NCBI GenBank assembly: GCA_945861535.1
Contig: CAMAUZ010000001.1
Location: 62,001 to 126,000, forward strand
Reading direction: 5' to 3'
Length of the DNA: 64,000 bases
From: Akkermansia muciniphila
GTDB lineage: Bacteria; Verrucomicrobiota; Verrucomicrobiia; Limisphaerales; BJHT01
Positions 21,588 to 30,360 of this stretch are shown in pieces (the stretch's first letter is position 1; each line of letters starts with the position of its first letter). The position numbers and the translations under genes are program-made. Below the pieces are notes generated by a model, which was not told the origin of the DNA, made no database searches, and saw only the letters and a program-made list of their open reading frames with translations.

Positions 21588-23081
21588 ATGCTCCCCTCCA
21601 CCGCCACTCCCACCCTCCCCCGCCGCCGCTTTCTCCGCGACCTAGGCCGCTGCCTCGGCGCGGGCGGTATCCTTACCTCCTCGACCTTTCTCAACCTCGG
21701 CCGCGGCCAGACCACCGTCGCGTCCGCCCCCGCCCCCGCCCCTGCCGCCGGCGACATCGAGTCCCTCGAACATCTCGGCGAGTTCGTTCGCGAATGCACG
21801 CTGCCCGGCGAGACGCGGCGCGATGACGTGGTTCCGCGTCATGCCAACTGCATCCAGGTCGCCCGCGCGCGCTGGCTGGTGATCTACTCGACGCACGGCT
21901 ACCGCGGCGTGGACGACGAACGCAGCATCATCTACCAACTCCGCCGCGACGCCCCCGACGGGGCCGTCATCAAGGAAGGTTTCCTCGCGCGCTCGGCCGC
22001 AAACTGGCTGCCCGCCGGCGTCCCGCCACCGCCCGCGGGCAAGGTCTATTTCAAACAACACGGCCACATGGTCGCGTTCGGCGTGCCCAAGGGCGCGGTC
22101 ATCGGCGGCCAGCCCGCGCGTTCTGCCAATCTCTTCGTCGCCCAGTGGCGCGTGCTCGGCCGCGTGCTCGAGGTGCAGCGCGACTTCCTCGACAAAATCT
22201 ACGCGGACATGGCGCTGTTCCGCGCCACGCAGGGCGTCGAGCAAATCCAGTTCCGCCTCAACGACCGCGACGATGATCTCGAAATCCTCCAGCCCGCCAC
22301 GCGCCTCCGCCAAAAGGGCTTCGCCACCGGCCCCGCCTTTTGCAGTGCCGACGCGGAATGGATGAACCAGACCTTCTGCCCCGCCGTGCCCGTCAACGCC
22401 GAGCGTACCGAGTGGGCCGAATGCAATCACTTCGACCGCGGCCGCATCGCCGCGCTGAAACACCAGTTCAATCCCGCCACCGGCCGCTACGAATGGACCG
22501 CGCTCGGCCCCTTTCTCGGCGACGCCCGCCGTCCGCTCTCGGAAGCGAGCCTCGTCCGCCTTGCTGACGGCTGGCTCGTCGCCGCGCGCGGCAGCGGCCA
22601 GATCACATGGGCGCGCGCGACCGATCCCTTCACCGCGTGGTCCGACCTCACCCTCACCAAGGAACCCGCCGTCAGCGCGCCCCTCACGGCGTTCCGCTGC
22701 GGCGATGGTGTCGTGCGCCTCTTCACCGGCGACAAAGCCGCGTCGCCGCAGCGCTACGACCGCGACCCGCTCTACTGCTGGGACGTGCAGCCCGACCGCG
22801 ATTTTGCCGTCAGCCAGCGCCGCGAGATTTACTCCAGCACCGCCAGCCGTCCGCCCTTCCGCCTCGCCGTCCGGCCCAAGATCGATTTCTGCGAACTCTT
22901 CCCGCACCACGGCCGCACCCAGCTCATCGTTCACGGCGTCAGCACCCGCGCCTTCAATCATCCCTACGACGGCCAGCCCGGCATCCCGATCCTCAACGCC
23001 GCCGAGAAAAGCACCAGCGGCCTCTACGTCGCCCGCCTCACCTACCGCACCGCCCCGCCGCCCTTGTGGAATTTCGCGTAA
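21588..23081 (+). CDS. Tat-exported protein with sialidase-like repeats, function unknown
   Basis: The start at ATG 21588 gives 497 residues with a twin-arginine signal (PRRRFLRDLGRCLGAGGILT). The frame runs open upstream through repeat I1, which is not coding. The body reads as beta-strand blades with Asp-box-like and Trp-rich motifs (WLVIYSTHGYRGVDDERSI, WLVAARGSGQITWARATDPF, VVRLFTGD, DPLYCWDVQPDRDFAVS). This suggests a five- or six-bladed sialidase-like propeller. Family members include exo-sialidases and uncharacterised glycoside-binding proteins. I do not see a full sialidase Arg triad and do not assign an activity. Confidence 0.7.
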   Translation: MLPSTATPTLPRRRFLRDLGRCLGAGGILTSSTFLNLGRGQTTVASAPAPAPAAGDIESLEHLGEFVRECTLPGETRRDDVVPRHANCIQVARARWLVIYSTHGYRGVDDERSIIYQLRRDAPDGAVIKEGFLARSAANWLPAGVPPPPAGKVYFKQHGHMVAFGVPKGAVIGGQPARSANLFVAQWRVLGRVLEVQRDFLDKIYADMALFRATQGVEQIQFRLNDRDDDLEILQPATRLRQKGFATGPAFCSADAEWMNQTFCPAVPVNAERTEWAECNHFDRGRIAALKHQFNPATGRYEWTALGPFLGDARRPLSEASLVRLADGWLVAARGSGQITWARATDPFTAWSDLTLTKEPAVSAPLTAFRCGDGVVRLFTGDKAASPQRYDRDPLYCWDVQPDRDFAVSQRREIYSSTASRPPFRLAVRPKIDFCELFPHHGRTQLIVHGVSTRAFNHPYDGQPGIPILNAAEKSTSGLYVARLTYRTAPPPLWNFA

Positions 23082-23115
23082 GGCGCAGACCGTCGGGCCG
23101 TCGGTGATCCCCTCA

Positions 23116-23330
23116 GCCGTAGCGATGCACTGCGGGCAACAGGAGCGCGGCCTTTAGGCCGCAGAAACGAGCGTTCTGCATGGCGCGGGCGAGTTTTCCA
23201 GACTGCCTTTTCAGACCCACCAGACAGTGAGTCGAGGTGCCCGTTCGGGTGGTTTGAAACGGTCGCTCCGGGCGGGCGTTTCTGCGGCCTAAAGGCCGCG
23301 CTCCGGTCGCTCTGACTGCATCGTCACGGC
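23116..23330. repeat. Inverted-repeat element family D, copy 1
   Basis: Inner arms GGAGCGCGGCCTTTAGGCCG and CGGCCTAAAGGCCGCGCTCC are flanked by outer arms around AGCCGTAGCGATGCACT / ACTGCATCGTCACGGCT. The centre contains CAGACTGCCTTTTCAGACCC. Copies are at 30361-30562 and 42938-43148. Confidence 0.88.
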
Positions 23331-23337
23331 TCAGTTC

Positions 23338-23439
23338 TTCTCTGCGTTCCTTCCCCTCTCTGCGGTGTTCTGAAAAATCACCCGCCCGCGCGGTGAGTGC
23401 GCCAAACAGAACACCGCAGAGGTGGGAAGGGACGCAGAG
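23338..23439. repeat. Inverted-repeat element family M
   Basis: Arms CTTCTCTGCGTTCCTTCCCC, then TCTCTGCGGTGTTCTG, are paired with CAGAACACCGCAGAGGTGGG and AAGGGACGCAGAG, around a 30-base centre. It directly follows element D1. A further CTCTGTGCTCCTTCGCGGC half-arm is at about 23498-23516. Confidence 0.75.
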
Positions 23440-23530
23440 CGGGAAGAAATCGGAAACGATTCCCAACGTGAAAAAATCGGTCCCGCTTTTGCGCTCTCTG
23501 TGCTCCTTCGCGGCTAAAAAATCTCCACCC

Positions 23531-23920
23531 TCACCGCGGTCGCCCCGCCTCCTCCCGCTTCACCACCCGCCGTGCGAGGCCGCCGAAAAACCAAATCCCC
23601 GCGTAATTCGCCGCGAGATCCCCGAGGTCAAACGTCCGCGCCGGCCGCCAGAGTTGCGTCACTTCATCCACCGTGAAAATCGCGAACACGATCACGCTCC
23701 CCAGCAGCCACAGCCGCCCCGCGCACCAGAACTCCCGGCACCGCAGCGTCCAGTTCAGGAGAAACGCCAACCCGCCCACCAGCCCGAAATGCCCCACCTT
23801 GTCTCCGCCCGGCACCGCTTTGACCGCGTCCAGCAGATGCTTCAACTCCCGGTGATCCGCGCACCAGACAATCGTCCCCACGATCGCCGCCCACACCACC
23901 AGCAAGAAAACTCGATTCAC
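23531..23920 (-). CDS. VanZ-like membrane protein
   Basis: From GTG 23920 the protein has 129 residues: a first membrane helix (VFLLVVWAAIVGTIVW), then PGGDKVGHFGLVGGLAFLL, a helix LWLLGSVIVFAIFTV, DEVTQLW and a final GDLAANYAGIWFFG helix. D-K-x-x-H-F and D-E-x-x-Q are the hallmarks of the VanZ family, small integral membrane proteins of uncertain role; the namesake gives low-level teicoplanin resistance. The frame extends to 24028, but that extension lies partly in repeat C1 and is not expected to be coding. Confidence 0.8.
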   Translation of the reverse strand: MNRVFLLVVWAAIVGTIVWCADHRELKHLLDAVKAVPGGDKVGHFGLVGGLAFLLNWTLRCREFWCAGRLWLLGSVIVFAIFTVDEVTQLWRPARTFDLGDLAANYAGIWFFGGLARRVVKREEAGRPR

Positions 23921-24000
23921 CGCCGCAGACAACCGGACCCCATCGGCCCGGTCAAACGCCAATGCCCTTGGGAACCGTGGTGGCCCAAGAGCCAAGACCC

Positions 24001-24127
24001 GAAACCACTGACCGGCACTGACCGGCACTGACCGGCACTAATGAAAACCAATCCAAGCCATCCCCCGCGAGTCAGGTTGGATTCGGTCTTGTCCCATTAG
24101 TGCCAGTTAGTGCCGGTTAGTGGTTTC
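24001..24127. repeat. Inverted-repeat element family C, copy 1
   Basis: Left arm: three tandem ACCGGCACTG units followed by ACTAATG. Right arm: CCATTAGTGCCAGTTAGTGC, then CGGTTAGTGG. The same element with other spacing is at 28276-28390. It lies upstream of the VanZ-like gene. Confidence 0.88.
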
Positions 24128-24217
24128 AATCCGTTTGTGTCTCCGCAGCCGCCGGTTCGTGGACTACGGCGCTTCTGCCGCTTCCGCCCTGAACCGAGAC
24201 TCTGCAAATCCTCCCTC

Positions 24218-24250
24218 CCCATCCGTGTCCATCCGCATCCAACCGTGGTT
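24218..24250. repeat. Half element of family K
   Basis: CCATCCGTGTCCATCCGCAT followed by CCAACCGTGGTT is the right arm of the element complete at 57772-58010. No matching left arm is evident close by. Confidence 0.6.
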
Positions 24251-24406
24251 TACCCTCTGTTTCCACCACCGTTCCGGTGCGGTCGGCGCGAATGCCTTTG
24301 ACCCGCCCTCGCCCTTTTCCTAAAAAGACCGCCGCCGAAACTCAGCGTGTCCGCACGAGCGCCCGACTCGGAGTTAGCAAACCAAAACTCATCACCCCAA
24401 CCTCCT

Positions 24407-25216
24407 ATGCCCAACGATCGCCGCGCTCTCTGTGTCGGAATCAACCAGTTCCCCTCCGCCTCCGTCAGTCAACTCAAAGGCTGTGTCAACGATGCCCACG
24501 ACATGGCCGCCGTCTTCCGGGACCTCGTCGGCTTCAGCTCTGCTGACATCACCATTCTGACCGACCAGCAGGCCACCAAGGCCAACATCACCGCGGTTCT
24601 GCGCGACATGGTCAACGCCGCCCGTGCCGGCACGATCAAGTACCTTGCCTTCAGTCTCTCCAGCCACGGCACGCAGGTGCCCGATTTTAGCGGCGACGAG
24701 CCCGACAACAAAGACGAGGCCTTCTGCACCTACGACATGGCACCCGACGGCAGAGGCGGTTGGGACGTGTCCCGTCTGCTCGTGGACGACGAACTCCGCG
24801 ACCTTTTCCTGACTTTGCCCGCCGACGTGCTTCTCGAAGTGTACCTCGACACCTGCCACAGCGGCACCGGCCTGCGCGACCTCAGCCAGCGCATTCCCCG
24901 TTACGCGCCGCCGCCCAGTCCCGCCGCCGTGGAAGCCCTCGCCCGCCGCGCGCCGCGCGGTCTCGCCCGCAGCCTGTCCGAGGCTGGCTCGCGGCATCAC
25001 ATCCTCTGGACCGGCTGCCGCGCCGATCAGTCCAGCTACGACTCGTACTTCAACAACCGGCCCAACGGTGCCTTCACCTACTACTGGACCCGCGCCATGC
25101 GGGCCTCGAACAACACCCTCTCGCGGTCGCAAATTCTCCAGCAAGTGCGCGCCGATCTCCAGGCCGCCAACTTCAATCAGGAGCCGCAACTGCAAGCCAA
25201 CGCGACCACCACGTAG
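24407..25216 (+). CDS. Caspase-fold (C14) peptidase, orthocaspase
   Basis: The 269-residue protein starts at ATG 24407 (RRALCVGINQF is the first caspase strand). It has the metacaspase/orthocaspase core: LKGCVNDAHDMAAVFRDLVG, LAFSLSSHGTQ with catalytic H88, and LLEVYLDTCHSG with catalytic C150. The downstream segment HHILWTGCRADQSSYD and FTYYWTRAM are typical of the p10-like part. No signal peptide or extra domain is seen, so it is a stand-alone cytoplasmic enzyme. Such peptidases usually cut after Arg or Lys and have been linked to stress and programmed cell death, but the role here is not evident from its neighbours. Confidence 0.9.
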   Translation: MPNDRRALCVGINQFPSASVSQLKGCVNDAHDMAAVFRDLVGFSSADITILTDQQATKANITAVLRDMVNAARAGTIKYLAFSLSSHGTQVPDFSGDEPDNKDEAFCTYDMAPDGRGGWDVSRLLVDDELRDLFLTLPADVLLEVYLDTCHSGTGLRDLSQRIPRYAPPPSPAAVEALARRAPRGLARSLSEAGSRHHILWTGCRADQSSYDSYFNNRPNGAFTYYWTRAMRASNNTLSRSQILQQVRADLQAANFNQEPQLQANATTT

Positions 25217-25235
25217 CCGCCCGGGACGACGAAAA

Positions 25236-25468
25236 AAGCTCCAAGGACAAGGCTCAAAGCTCAAGGGAAACACCAAGGGCCAAGCGCTCCATGAGTCGCC
25301 GGAGTCCGGTGGTTGGCACAAGTAGCGCCGTGCTGCGAGGGCGCCAGCCATCGGGCCGTGCTGCCGCGAAATCCCCCGGAGTGTCATTGCCGGTGCCACC
25401 CGCGCCGCGCCGCTTGGTCCTTGCAGCTTGGCCATTCCCTTGAGCTTTGAGCTTTATCCTTGGAGCTT
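25236..25468. repeat. Inverted-repeat element family E, copy 2
   Basis: Left arm AAGCTCCAAGGACAAGGCTC, then AAAGCTCAAGGG; right arm CCCTTGAGCTTTGAGCTTTA, then TCCTTGGAGCTT. The right arm overlaps the last codons and TAA stop of the YheT-like gene. Confidence 0.88.
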
Positions 25469-26485
25469 CTCTGTCCCCTCCGCCACCGGCGGCGGCGTGT
25501 GCGTCGTCGCACCGTTGCCACCCGTTTCTCCGCTGAGAAACTCCCACGCCCGCCGCTCGCTGTAATACTCGTCGGGCCGCAGCCCGTTGCCGACGAAGCC
25601 CACATGCCCGCCATGCGCGGGCACCTCGAGATGCAGCCATTCGTGGCGCGCGGCGATGGCTTCTGGAAAACACTCCGGCGACAAAAATGGATCATCCGCC
25701 GCGTTTAACAGCAGGGCAGGGCACCGGATCGGCTCCAGGAAAAATCGTGAACTGGACCGCGCCCAGTAATCCTCCGCGTCGCGAAAGCCGTGCAGCGGGG
25801 CGGTGTACCGGTCATCAAAATCCCGGAACGTTTTCAGCGCGCCGTAATGCGCATCATCCAACGCCTCGGGAAAACGCGCCTGTTTCGCGCTGATCTTCTG
25901 ATGCAGGTCCACCAGAAAACGCTCCATGTATGGCCGGTTCTCCCGGCTCGCCATCACCTCCGCCGACGATTTCAAATCGCACGGCACCGACACGGCGACC
26001 CCGCCCACCAGCCACTGCGGCGCCCGCTCGCCGAGTTCGCCGAGCAGCTTCAAGGTCAGGTTCCCGCCGATGCTGAAGCCCACCAAACCCACGCGTTCGT
26101 ACCCGTGCCGCGCCACCGCCTCGACCACCTGCCGCAAATCGTCCGACGCCCCGCTATGGGAAAAGCGCAGCAGTCGGTTGGGCTCGCCGCTGCAACCCCG
26201 GAAGTTCCACGCCACCGCGTCCCAGCCGCGTCGATTGAACGTCCGCACCATTCCCTTCACGTAATCCCGCTGTGACGAACCCTCCAGTCCGTGCGACACG
26301 ATCACCACGTTGCGCCCGCTCGCGCGCGACCAATCCAAGTCGAGAAAATCCCCGTCCGGCAGTTCCAGTCGCTCTCGCTCGTATCGCACCTCCGGCAGCC
26401 GGCGACGCAGCACCGGATACACCGTTTGCGCGTGCCCGTTACGCAGGAACCACGGCGGCTGATAGGCTGAGGGAATCACTGGCAC
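25454..26485 (-). CDS. YheT/EMB8-family alpha/beta hydrolase
   Basis: The 343-residue protein matches the YheT family: NGHAQTVYPVLRR near the N-terminus, VVIVSHGLEGSSQRDYVKGM, AVAWNFRGCSGEPNRLLRFSHSG, the nucleophile elbow GFSIGGN, CPALLLNAADDPFL (acid) and PAHGGHVGF (histidine). These are cytoplasmic esterases/hydrolases of unknown physiological substrate. The last five residues (EKLQG) and the stop are encoded by the right arm of repeat E2, so the original C-terminus may have been replaced. Confidence 0.93.
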   Translation of the reverse strand: MPVIPSAYQPPWFLRNGHAQTVYPVLRRRLPEVRYERERLELPDGDFLDLDWSRASGRNVVIVSHGLEGSSQRDYVKGMVRTFNRRGWDAVAWNFRGCSGEPNRLLRFSHSGASDDLRQVVEAVARHGYERVGLVGFSIGGNLTLKLLGELGERAPQWLVGGVAVSVPCDLKSSAEVMASRENRPYMERFLVDLHQKISAKQARFPEALDDAHYGALKTFRDFDDRYTAPLHGFRDAEDYWARSSSRFFLEPIRCPALLLNAADDPFLSPECFPEAIAARHEWLHLEVPAHGGHVGFVGNGLRPDEYYSERRAWEFLSGETGGNGATTHTPPPVAEGTEKLQG

Positions 26486-26537
26486 TCCCCACGGGCTAAC
26501 CGTTCTCTCCCGGCCGCGTCAATCCCGGAGCGCGTCC

Positions 26538-26667
26538 GGTGGGGCAGGCATCCCTGCATGCCAGTTAGCGGGGCATCCCTGCCCCGTGTTCCCGGTGCGG
26601 CTCCGGCGCAAAAAAACGGGCGGCACGGATGCCGCCCGAACTGTCAGGCTGGAAGCCTGCCCCACAC
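26538..26667. repeat. Composite palindromic element family B, copy 2
   Basis: It begins GGTGGGGCAGGCATCCCTGC and ends GGCTGGAAGCCTGCCCCA, with GGGCGGCACGGATGCCGCCC inside. These are the units of copy B1 (5265-5370) in inverted order, with an extra GGGGCATCCCTGCCCC unit. Confidence 0.8.
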
Positions 26668-26686
26668 CGCCCGCGCGCCCACGGCG

Positions 26687-27160
26687 CTACGGCTTCGGTG
26701 GCACCGGCGTGGGGCGCGTCATCTCGAAAACACCGCGATACTTCTTGCTGTCGTAATCCGCGATGAAGTTGGTCGTCGTCGCGTGGCCGCTGTAGGTAAA
26801 GATACCGCCTGCCATTTTTCCCAGATCGGCGCTGCTGCTGAAGCGGTTGGTGCCGCCGCCCGCCGGGGTCACCGTGAGGATCGCGTCGTGGCTGTAAGTG
26901 AAGATGCGGAAGTAATACGAGTGGAACCGCGCGAGGTAGCGGCCGTCCTCCAGGCGTGTGAGCAGGCAGCGGAGCTTGCCGCTGTGGCTGTCGCTGCTGC
27001 TGATCCAGCGGCCTTCCCAGCGGCCCTCGATGCTCGCGGGCGGCGGATTGGTCTTGCTCGCAGACTTCCAATCCCGCCCAAACGTCGCGCAGCCGCTGGA
27101 CAACGGCAGCAGGCAGAGCAACGCGACAACCAGGGTCGAGCGGAGATGGTGGACTTTCAT
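26687..27160 (-). CDS. Putative lipoprotein, 157 aa
   Basis: The start at ATG 27160 gives a signal (LVVALLCLLPLSSG) ending at C24, a plausible though not perfect lipobox. The mature part begins Ser/Lys-rich, then IEGRWEGRWISSSDSHSGKLRC and LEDGRYLARFHSYYFRIFTY, an alternating beta pattern like small extracytoplasmic beta-barrel lipoproteins, and ends with TPVPPKP. Homologues in other Verrucomicrobiota would be expected, but I do not recognise a named family. An upstream extension of the frame to 27517 runs through repeat G2 and is rejected. Confidence 0.75.
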   Translation of the reverse strand: MKVHHLRSTLVVALLCLLPLSSGCATFGRDWKSASKTNPPPASIEGRWEGRWISSSDSHSGKLRCLLTRLEDGRYLARFHSYYFRIFTYSHDAILTVTPAGGGTNRFSSSADLGKMAGGIFTYSGHATTTNFIADYDSKKYRGVFEMTRPTPVPPKP

Positions 27161-27220
27161 ACACCAAATTTCTGACGCTGCGGGCGGCCTTCGGCAATTC
27201 GCATTTTCTCCCGTGCCCAA

Positions 27221-27331
27221 CGGAGCGCGCCCGTCCCCGGGTGCAGCGGCGTGGAGCGCCGGAAGGCGCAGGAAAATTCCGACGACTATCGAGCGTGCGG
27301 AAGCCGCTGCGGCCGGGACGGCCGCGCTCCG
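27221..27331. repeat. Inverted-repeat element family G, copy 2
   Basis: It starts GGAGCGCGCCCGTCCCCGGG, continues with GTGGAGCGCCGGAAGGCGC and ends CGGCCGGGACGGCCGCGCTC. It lies between the lipoprotein gene and the ROK gene. Confidence 0.8.
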
Positions 27332-27341
27332 GCACCGCTCC

Positions 27342-28235
27342 TCACGCCGGCCGGCCCAGCCCGTTCCACGCCGCGCCGAACGCCCCTGCAAATTCCCCCA
27401 GTTGCGCCGGCAGGATGCGCGCCTCATGCCCGCACACCCGCCATTCGCCACGGGCGACGAATTCCCGCAGCAATGGAAACAGCGCCTCGCCCGCTCGCGC
27501 GATGCCGCCGCCCACAATCACCACCTCGGGATCGAGAATGTTGGTGAACGAAATGATCGCGCCCGCCAGCGCCTGCACCGACTCCCGCCACACCCCCGTT
27601 GCGAACGCGTCGCCCGCGAGATGCGCCTGCACCAGTTCGTGCGTGTTCGCGAACCGGCCCCCGCCGCGCCGACCGATGGTGCAATTGCCGATGGCCAGTT
27701 CGAGACTGCCCGGCGCGCCGCAAATATCCGGCGGACCGTCGGGATCCAGACAGGTGTGGCCGAGATGCCCCGCCTTGCCCGTGTGGCCGCGAATCAGCCG
27801 GCCATCGACGAGCGCCGCGCCACCCACACCGGTGCCGAGCGTGAGCAGGATCGCGTTCTGACTGCCGCGCGCGGCCCCGAGCCAGACCTCGCCCAGCAGC
27901 GCCGCCTGCGCATCGTTCAAAACGGGAATGAGAAACGGCGTGCCGAGGTACTGGCTCCAATCCAGTCCCGCCAGCCCGCCCAAACGCCCCGGCAGCGACG
28001 CGATCGAACGCCCGTCCTTCGCCGCCATGCCCGGCGCGGAGAGGCCGATGGCTCCCGCCGGTCCGCCGAATTGCGAAGCCAGCCGCGCGACCAAATCGCG
28101 AATGGTCTCCGCGTAGTGCATCGGCCGTTCGGGATCGAACGCCACGTTCTCGCGCTGCAACGCCTCGCCCGTGCGCGTCACTGCCACCGCCTTCACGCTG
28201 GAACCACCGAGATCAATGCCGAGAAAATAACTCAT
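27342..28235 (-). CDS. ROK-family sugar kinase-like protein with altered zinc site
   Basis: ATG 28235 gives 297 residues. The ATP-binding motif FLGIDLGGSSVKAVAV opens the protein; VLNDAQAALLGEVWLGAA carries the catalytic Asp region and ILLTLGTGVGGAALVDG the second phosphate loop, all typical of ROK glucokinases. The usual ROK zinc signature (His, then CxCGxxGCxE) reads AGHLGHTCLDPDG...ICGAPGSLE: the His and one Cys remain, while the other motif cysteines are replaced. Activity as a hexokinase is likely but the metal site is degenerate. No helix-turn-helix domain, so it is a kinase and not a ROK repressor. Two bases of the frame upstream of the ATG overlap nothing coding. Confidence 0.88.
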   Translation of the reverse strand: MSYFLGIDLGGSSVKAVAVTRTGEALQRENVAFDPERPMHYAETIRDLVARLASQFGGPAGAIGLSAPGMAAKDGRSIASLPGRLGGLAGLDWSQYLGTPFLIPVLNDAQAALLGEVWLGAARGSQNAILLTLGTGVGGAALVDGRLIRGHTGKAGHLGHTCLDPDGPPDICGAPGSLELAIGNCTIGRRGGGRFANTHELVQAHLAGDAFATGVWRESVQALAGAIISFTNILDPEVVIVGGGIARAGEALFPLLREFVARGEWRVCGHEARILPAQLGEFAGAFGAAWNGLGRPA

Positions 28236-28275
28236 GTTGAATTGATGTTTGGGACGATCAAACCACGGGCAGTTC

Positions 28276-28390
28276 AAACCACTAACCGGCACTAACTGGC
28301 ACTAATGGGAAAGAGACCCGGATGAACTTCACTCCCCGGCTGCGACTCGGATTGGTTTCCATTAGTGCCAGTTAGTGCTGGTTAGTGGTT
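28276..28390. repeat. Inverted-repeat element family C, copy 2
   Basis: Left arm AAACCACTAACCGGCACTAA, then CTGGCACTAATGG; right arm CCATTAGTGCCAGTTAGTGC, then TGGTTAGTGGTT. It lies between the ROK gene and the SDR gene, on the upstream side of the ROK gene. Confidence 0.9.
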
Positions 28391-28408
28391 AAAACCCATT
28401 TTCCCGGT

Positions 28409-29284
28409 TCATTTTTTCGCCTGGATGCGCCCCCACATTTCGCCGAGGCGCGACCAGACGCTGCGGGCGGGCGCGGGTTCGCGCACCAGGCCGCGCACGG
28501 GCACCTGGCCTTCGCTCACGGACCAGCCGCCGTCCACCGCCAGCACCTGGCCGGTGACGAAGCGCGAGTCATCCGACATGAAGAACACCGCCGCGCCGTC
28601 GCAGTCCGCGGGCTGGCCGATGCGCCCGCCGTCGAGCGGTTGCTTGGTGCGGATGAAATCGAGGATGTCCGTGTCGTTCTGCGCGCGATGCGACATCGGA
28701 GTGGCGACCAGCGCGGGGGCCAGCACGTTGAAGCGGATGTTCGCCGGTGCGTAGCTCGCCGCGCACGACTGTGTCAGCCCGAGCACCGCCGCCTTGGCCG
28801 CCGCGTACGCGTGTGCCGTGAAGTAGGCCGGCGACGGCGAGAAGCCGAGCACGCTGCTCATGTTCAACACCGTCCCGCCGCTCTGCTGTTTGAGAAACTG
28901 CTGCGCCGCCGCGCGGTTCGAGAGGAACAACGCGGTGAGATTCTCGTTCAGCGTGTAATGCCAGCCCTCGTCGGTGATGTCGTGCAACGGCCCGTCGCCC
29001 TTGCGTCGTCCGCTCCCTCCCGCGACGTGATACAAACCGTGAAAGCCGCCAAAATTTCCCACCGCAATCTGAATCGCCGCCGCCGCCGCCTTCGCATCCG
29101 TCGCATCCGCCGCGAGACCGACGACCGATTTCCCGAGTTCCTTTTCCACCGCCGTTACCTTGTCCCGATCCCGCCCCACGACGACGACCTTCGCGCCTGC
29201 CGCCACGAATGCGCGCGCGGCGGACAATCCCAGCCCGCTGGTGCCGCCGACGATCACGAGAACCTTGCCGGTCAATTTGCTCAC
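28409..29284 (-). CDS. Short-chain dehydrogenase/reductase
   Basis: The 291-residue protein is a classical SDR. The cofactor loop is GGTSGLG (residues of about 13-19), with D-A-T-D at the strand-3 end, NMSS before the catalytic region and the Y-A-A-A-K dyad. Normal SDRs end near residue 255; here about 35 extra residues ([20 protein letters not shown]) follow. V-V-V-G-R-D-R-D after strand 2 favours NADP(H). Substrate unknown. Confidence 0.93.
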   Translation of the reverse strand: MSKLTGKVLVIVGGTSGLGLSAARAFVAAGAKVVVVGRDRDKVTAVEKELGKSVVGLAADATDAKAAAAAIQIAVGNFGGFHGLYHVAGGSGRRKGDGPLHDITDEGWHYTLNENLTALFLSNRAAAQQFLKQQSGGTVLNMSSVLGFSPSPAYFTAHAYAAAKAAVLGLTQSCAASYAPANIRFNVLAPALVATPMSHRAQNDTDILDFIRTKQPLDGGRIGQPADCDGAAVFFMSDDSRFVTGQVLAVDGGWSVSEGQVPVRGLVREPAPARSVWSRLGEMWGRIQAKK

Positions 29285-29524
29285 TGGGCCGTGATAACTG
29301 CCCGCCGCCGCAAAAGCCAGACCTGCAACGGAACAAAAACGGTCCGGACTGCGCGGCAGCGGGACCGTGGCAGTCTCGGTCGGAACACGTTGGCCGTGGC
29401 CCTCCCTTCGCCGCGCTCGCCTTCCACACCCCTCGGACCATGTTCAACATTGCCGGACGCGGTGGCTTCTGCGAAGAACCGCCGCGGTTCCGGTCGCCGT
29501 CGCACCGGACCGTTTTTTGAGCGC

Positions 29525-30112
29525 ATGGCAAAAGTCTATTTCTACTACTCGGCGATGAACGCGGGCAAAAGCACCGTGCTGCTCCAGTCGAGCTACAACT
29601 ACCATGAGCGCGGCATGAACACGCTGGTGTTCGCCCCGGCGCTCGACACGCGGTTCGGCCCCGGCAAGGTCACGTCGCGCATCGGGCTGTCGGCTCCGGC
29701 GCGTGTGTTCGCACCGGCGGACGACCTGCTCGCGATCGCCCGCGAGGCGCTCGAGCAACAGCCGCTGGCGTGCGTGCTGGTGGACGAGGCGCAGTTTCTC
29801 ACCAAGGCCCAGGCGCTGCAGGTCACGGACATCGCGGACACGCTGCGCATCCCGGTGCTGTGTTACGGGCTGCGCACGGATTTTCAGGGAAATCTCTTCG
29901 AGGGCAGTCAGTGGTTGCTGGCGTGGGCGGACTCGTTGATCGAGTTGAAAACCGTCTGCCATTGCGGGCGCAAGGCCACGATGGTTTTGCGGCTGGATGC
30001 GTCGGGCAAGCCCGCGACGCAAGGCGCGCAAATCGAGATCGGCGGCAATGATCGCTACGTCTCGGTCTGTCGCCGGCATTTCAAGGAAAGCCAGGCCGCT
30101 TGGTTGTTGTGA
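29525..30112 (+). CDS. tdk: Thymidine kinase (type II)
   Basis: The 195-residue protein (ATG 29525) is a standard Tdk that phosphorylates thymidine in nucleoside salvage. P-loop SAMNAGKST is at 9-17, then [10 protein letters not shown], the VDEAQFL motif with the catalytic Glu, [13 protein letters not shown] (lasso/substrate loop) and a zinc ribbon C-H-C-G...C-R-R-H. Length matches the family (about 190-205). The frame is open far upstream, but only the segment from 29525 has protein-like composition. It is divergent from the SDR gene. Confidence 0.97.
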   Translation: MAKVYFYYSAMNAGKSTVLLQSSYNYHERGMNTLVFAPALDTRFGPGKVTSRIGLSAPARVFAPADDLLAIAREALEQQPLACVLVDEAQFLTKAQALQVTDIADTLRIPVLCYGLRTDFQGNLFEGSQWLLAWADSLIELKTVCHCGRKATMVLRLDASGKPATQGAQIEIGGNDRYVSVCRRHFKESQAAWLL

Positions 30113-30316
30113 GGTCGGGGCGTTGGACAGAGCTCCGCTTTCTTTGCCGCGTTGAACGGCATGGGGTTTCGGGCCAAAGCGTGAAGGTCAAAAGGTAAAG
30201 CCCAGGGGAAGTGCCGATCTGTTTAACGTTGGTCTTTCTGGCGTTGGAGCGGGGGCGGCGTTCGGGGCGGCTCTGGCCGGCCTGATACTGTTTTCGCGGT
30301 TTTGGCAGCGCCGGAT

Positions 30317-30360
30317 TCTTGCGGGGCCGCGTCCGCTGACGCGATCTTGCCCCGGCTAAT
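30317..30360. repeat. Half element of family I
   Basis: Matches one arm of the element at 21232-21563: GGGGCCGCGTCCGCTGACGC followed by GATCTTGCCCCGGCTAAT. It directly abuts element D2. Confidence 0.75.

Noticed and set aside
24009-24038. Short direct repeats considered as a CRISPR-like array
   Set aside because: Three adjacent 10-base units without spacers; they form the arm of element C1.
26687-27517. Long start for the 157-residue lipoprotein
   Set aside because: The upstream part is translated repeat G2 and would place the lipobox in the middle of the protein.
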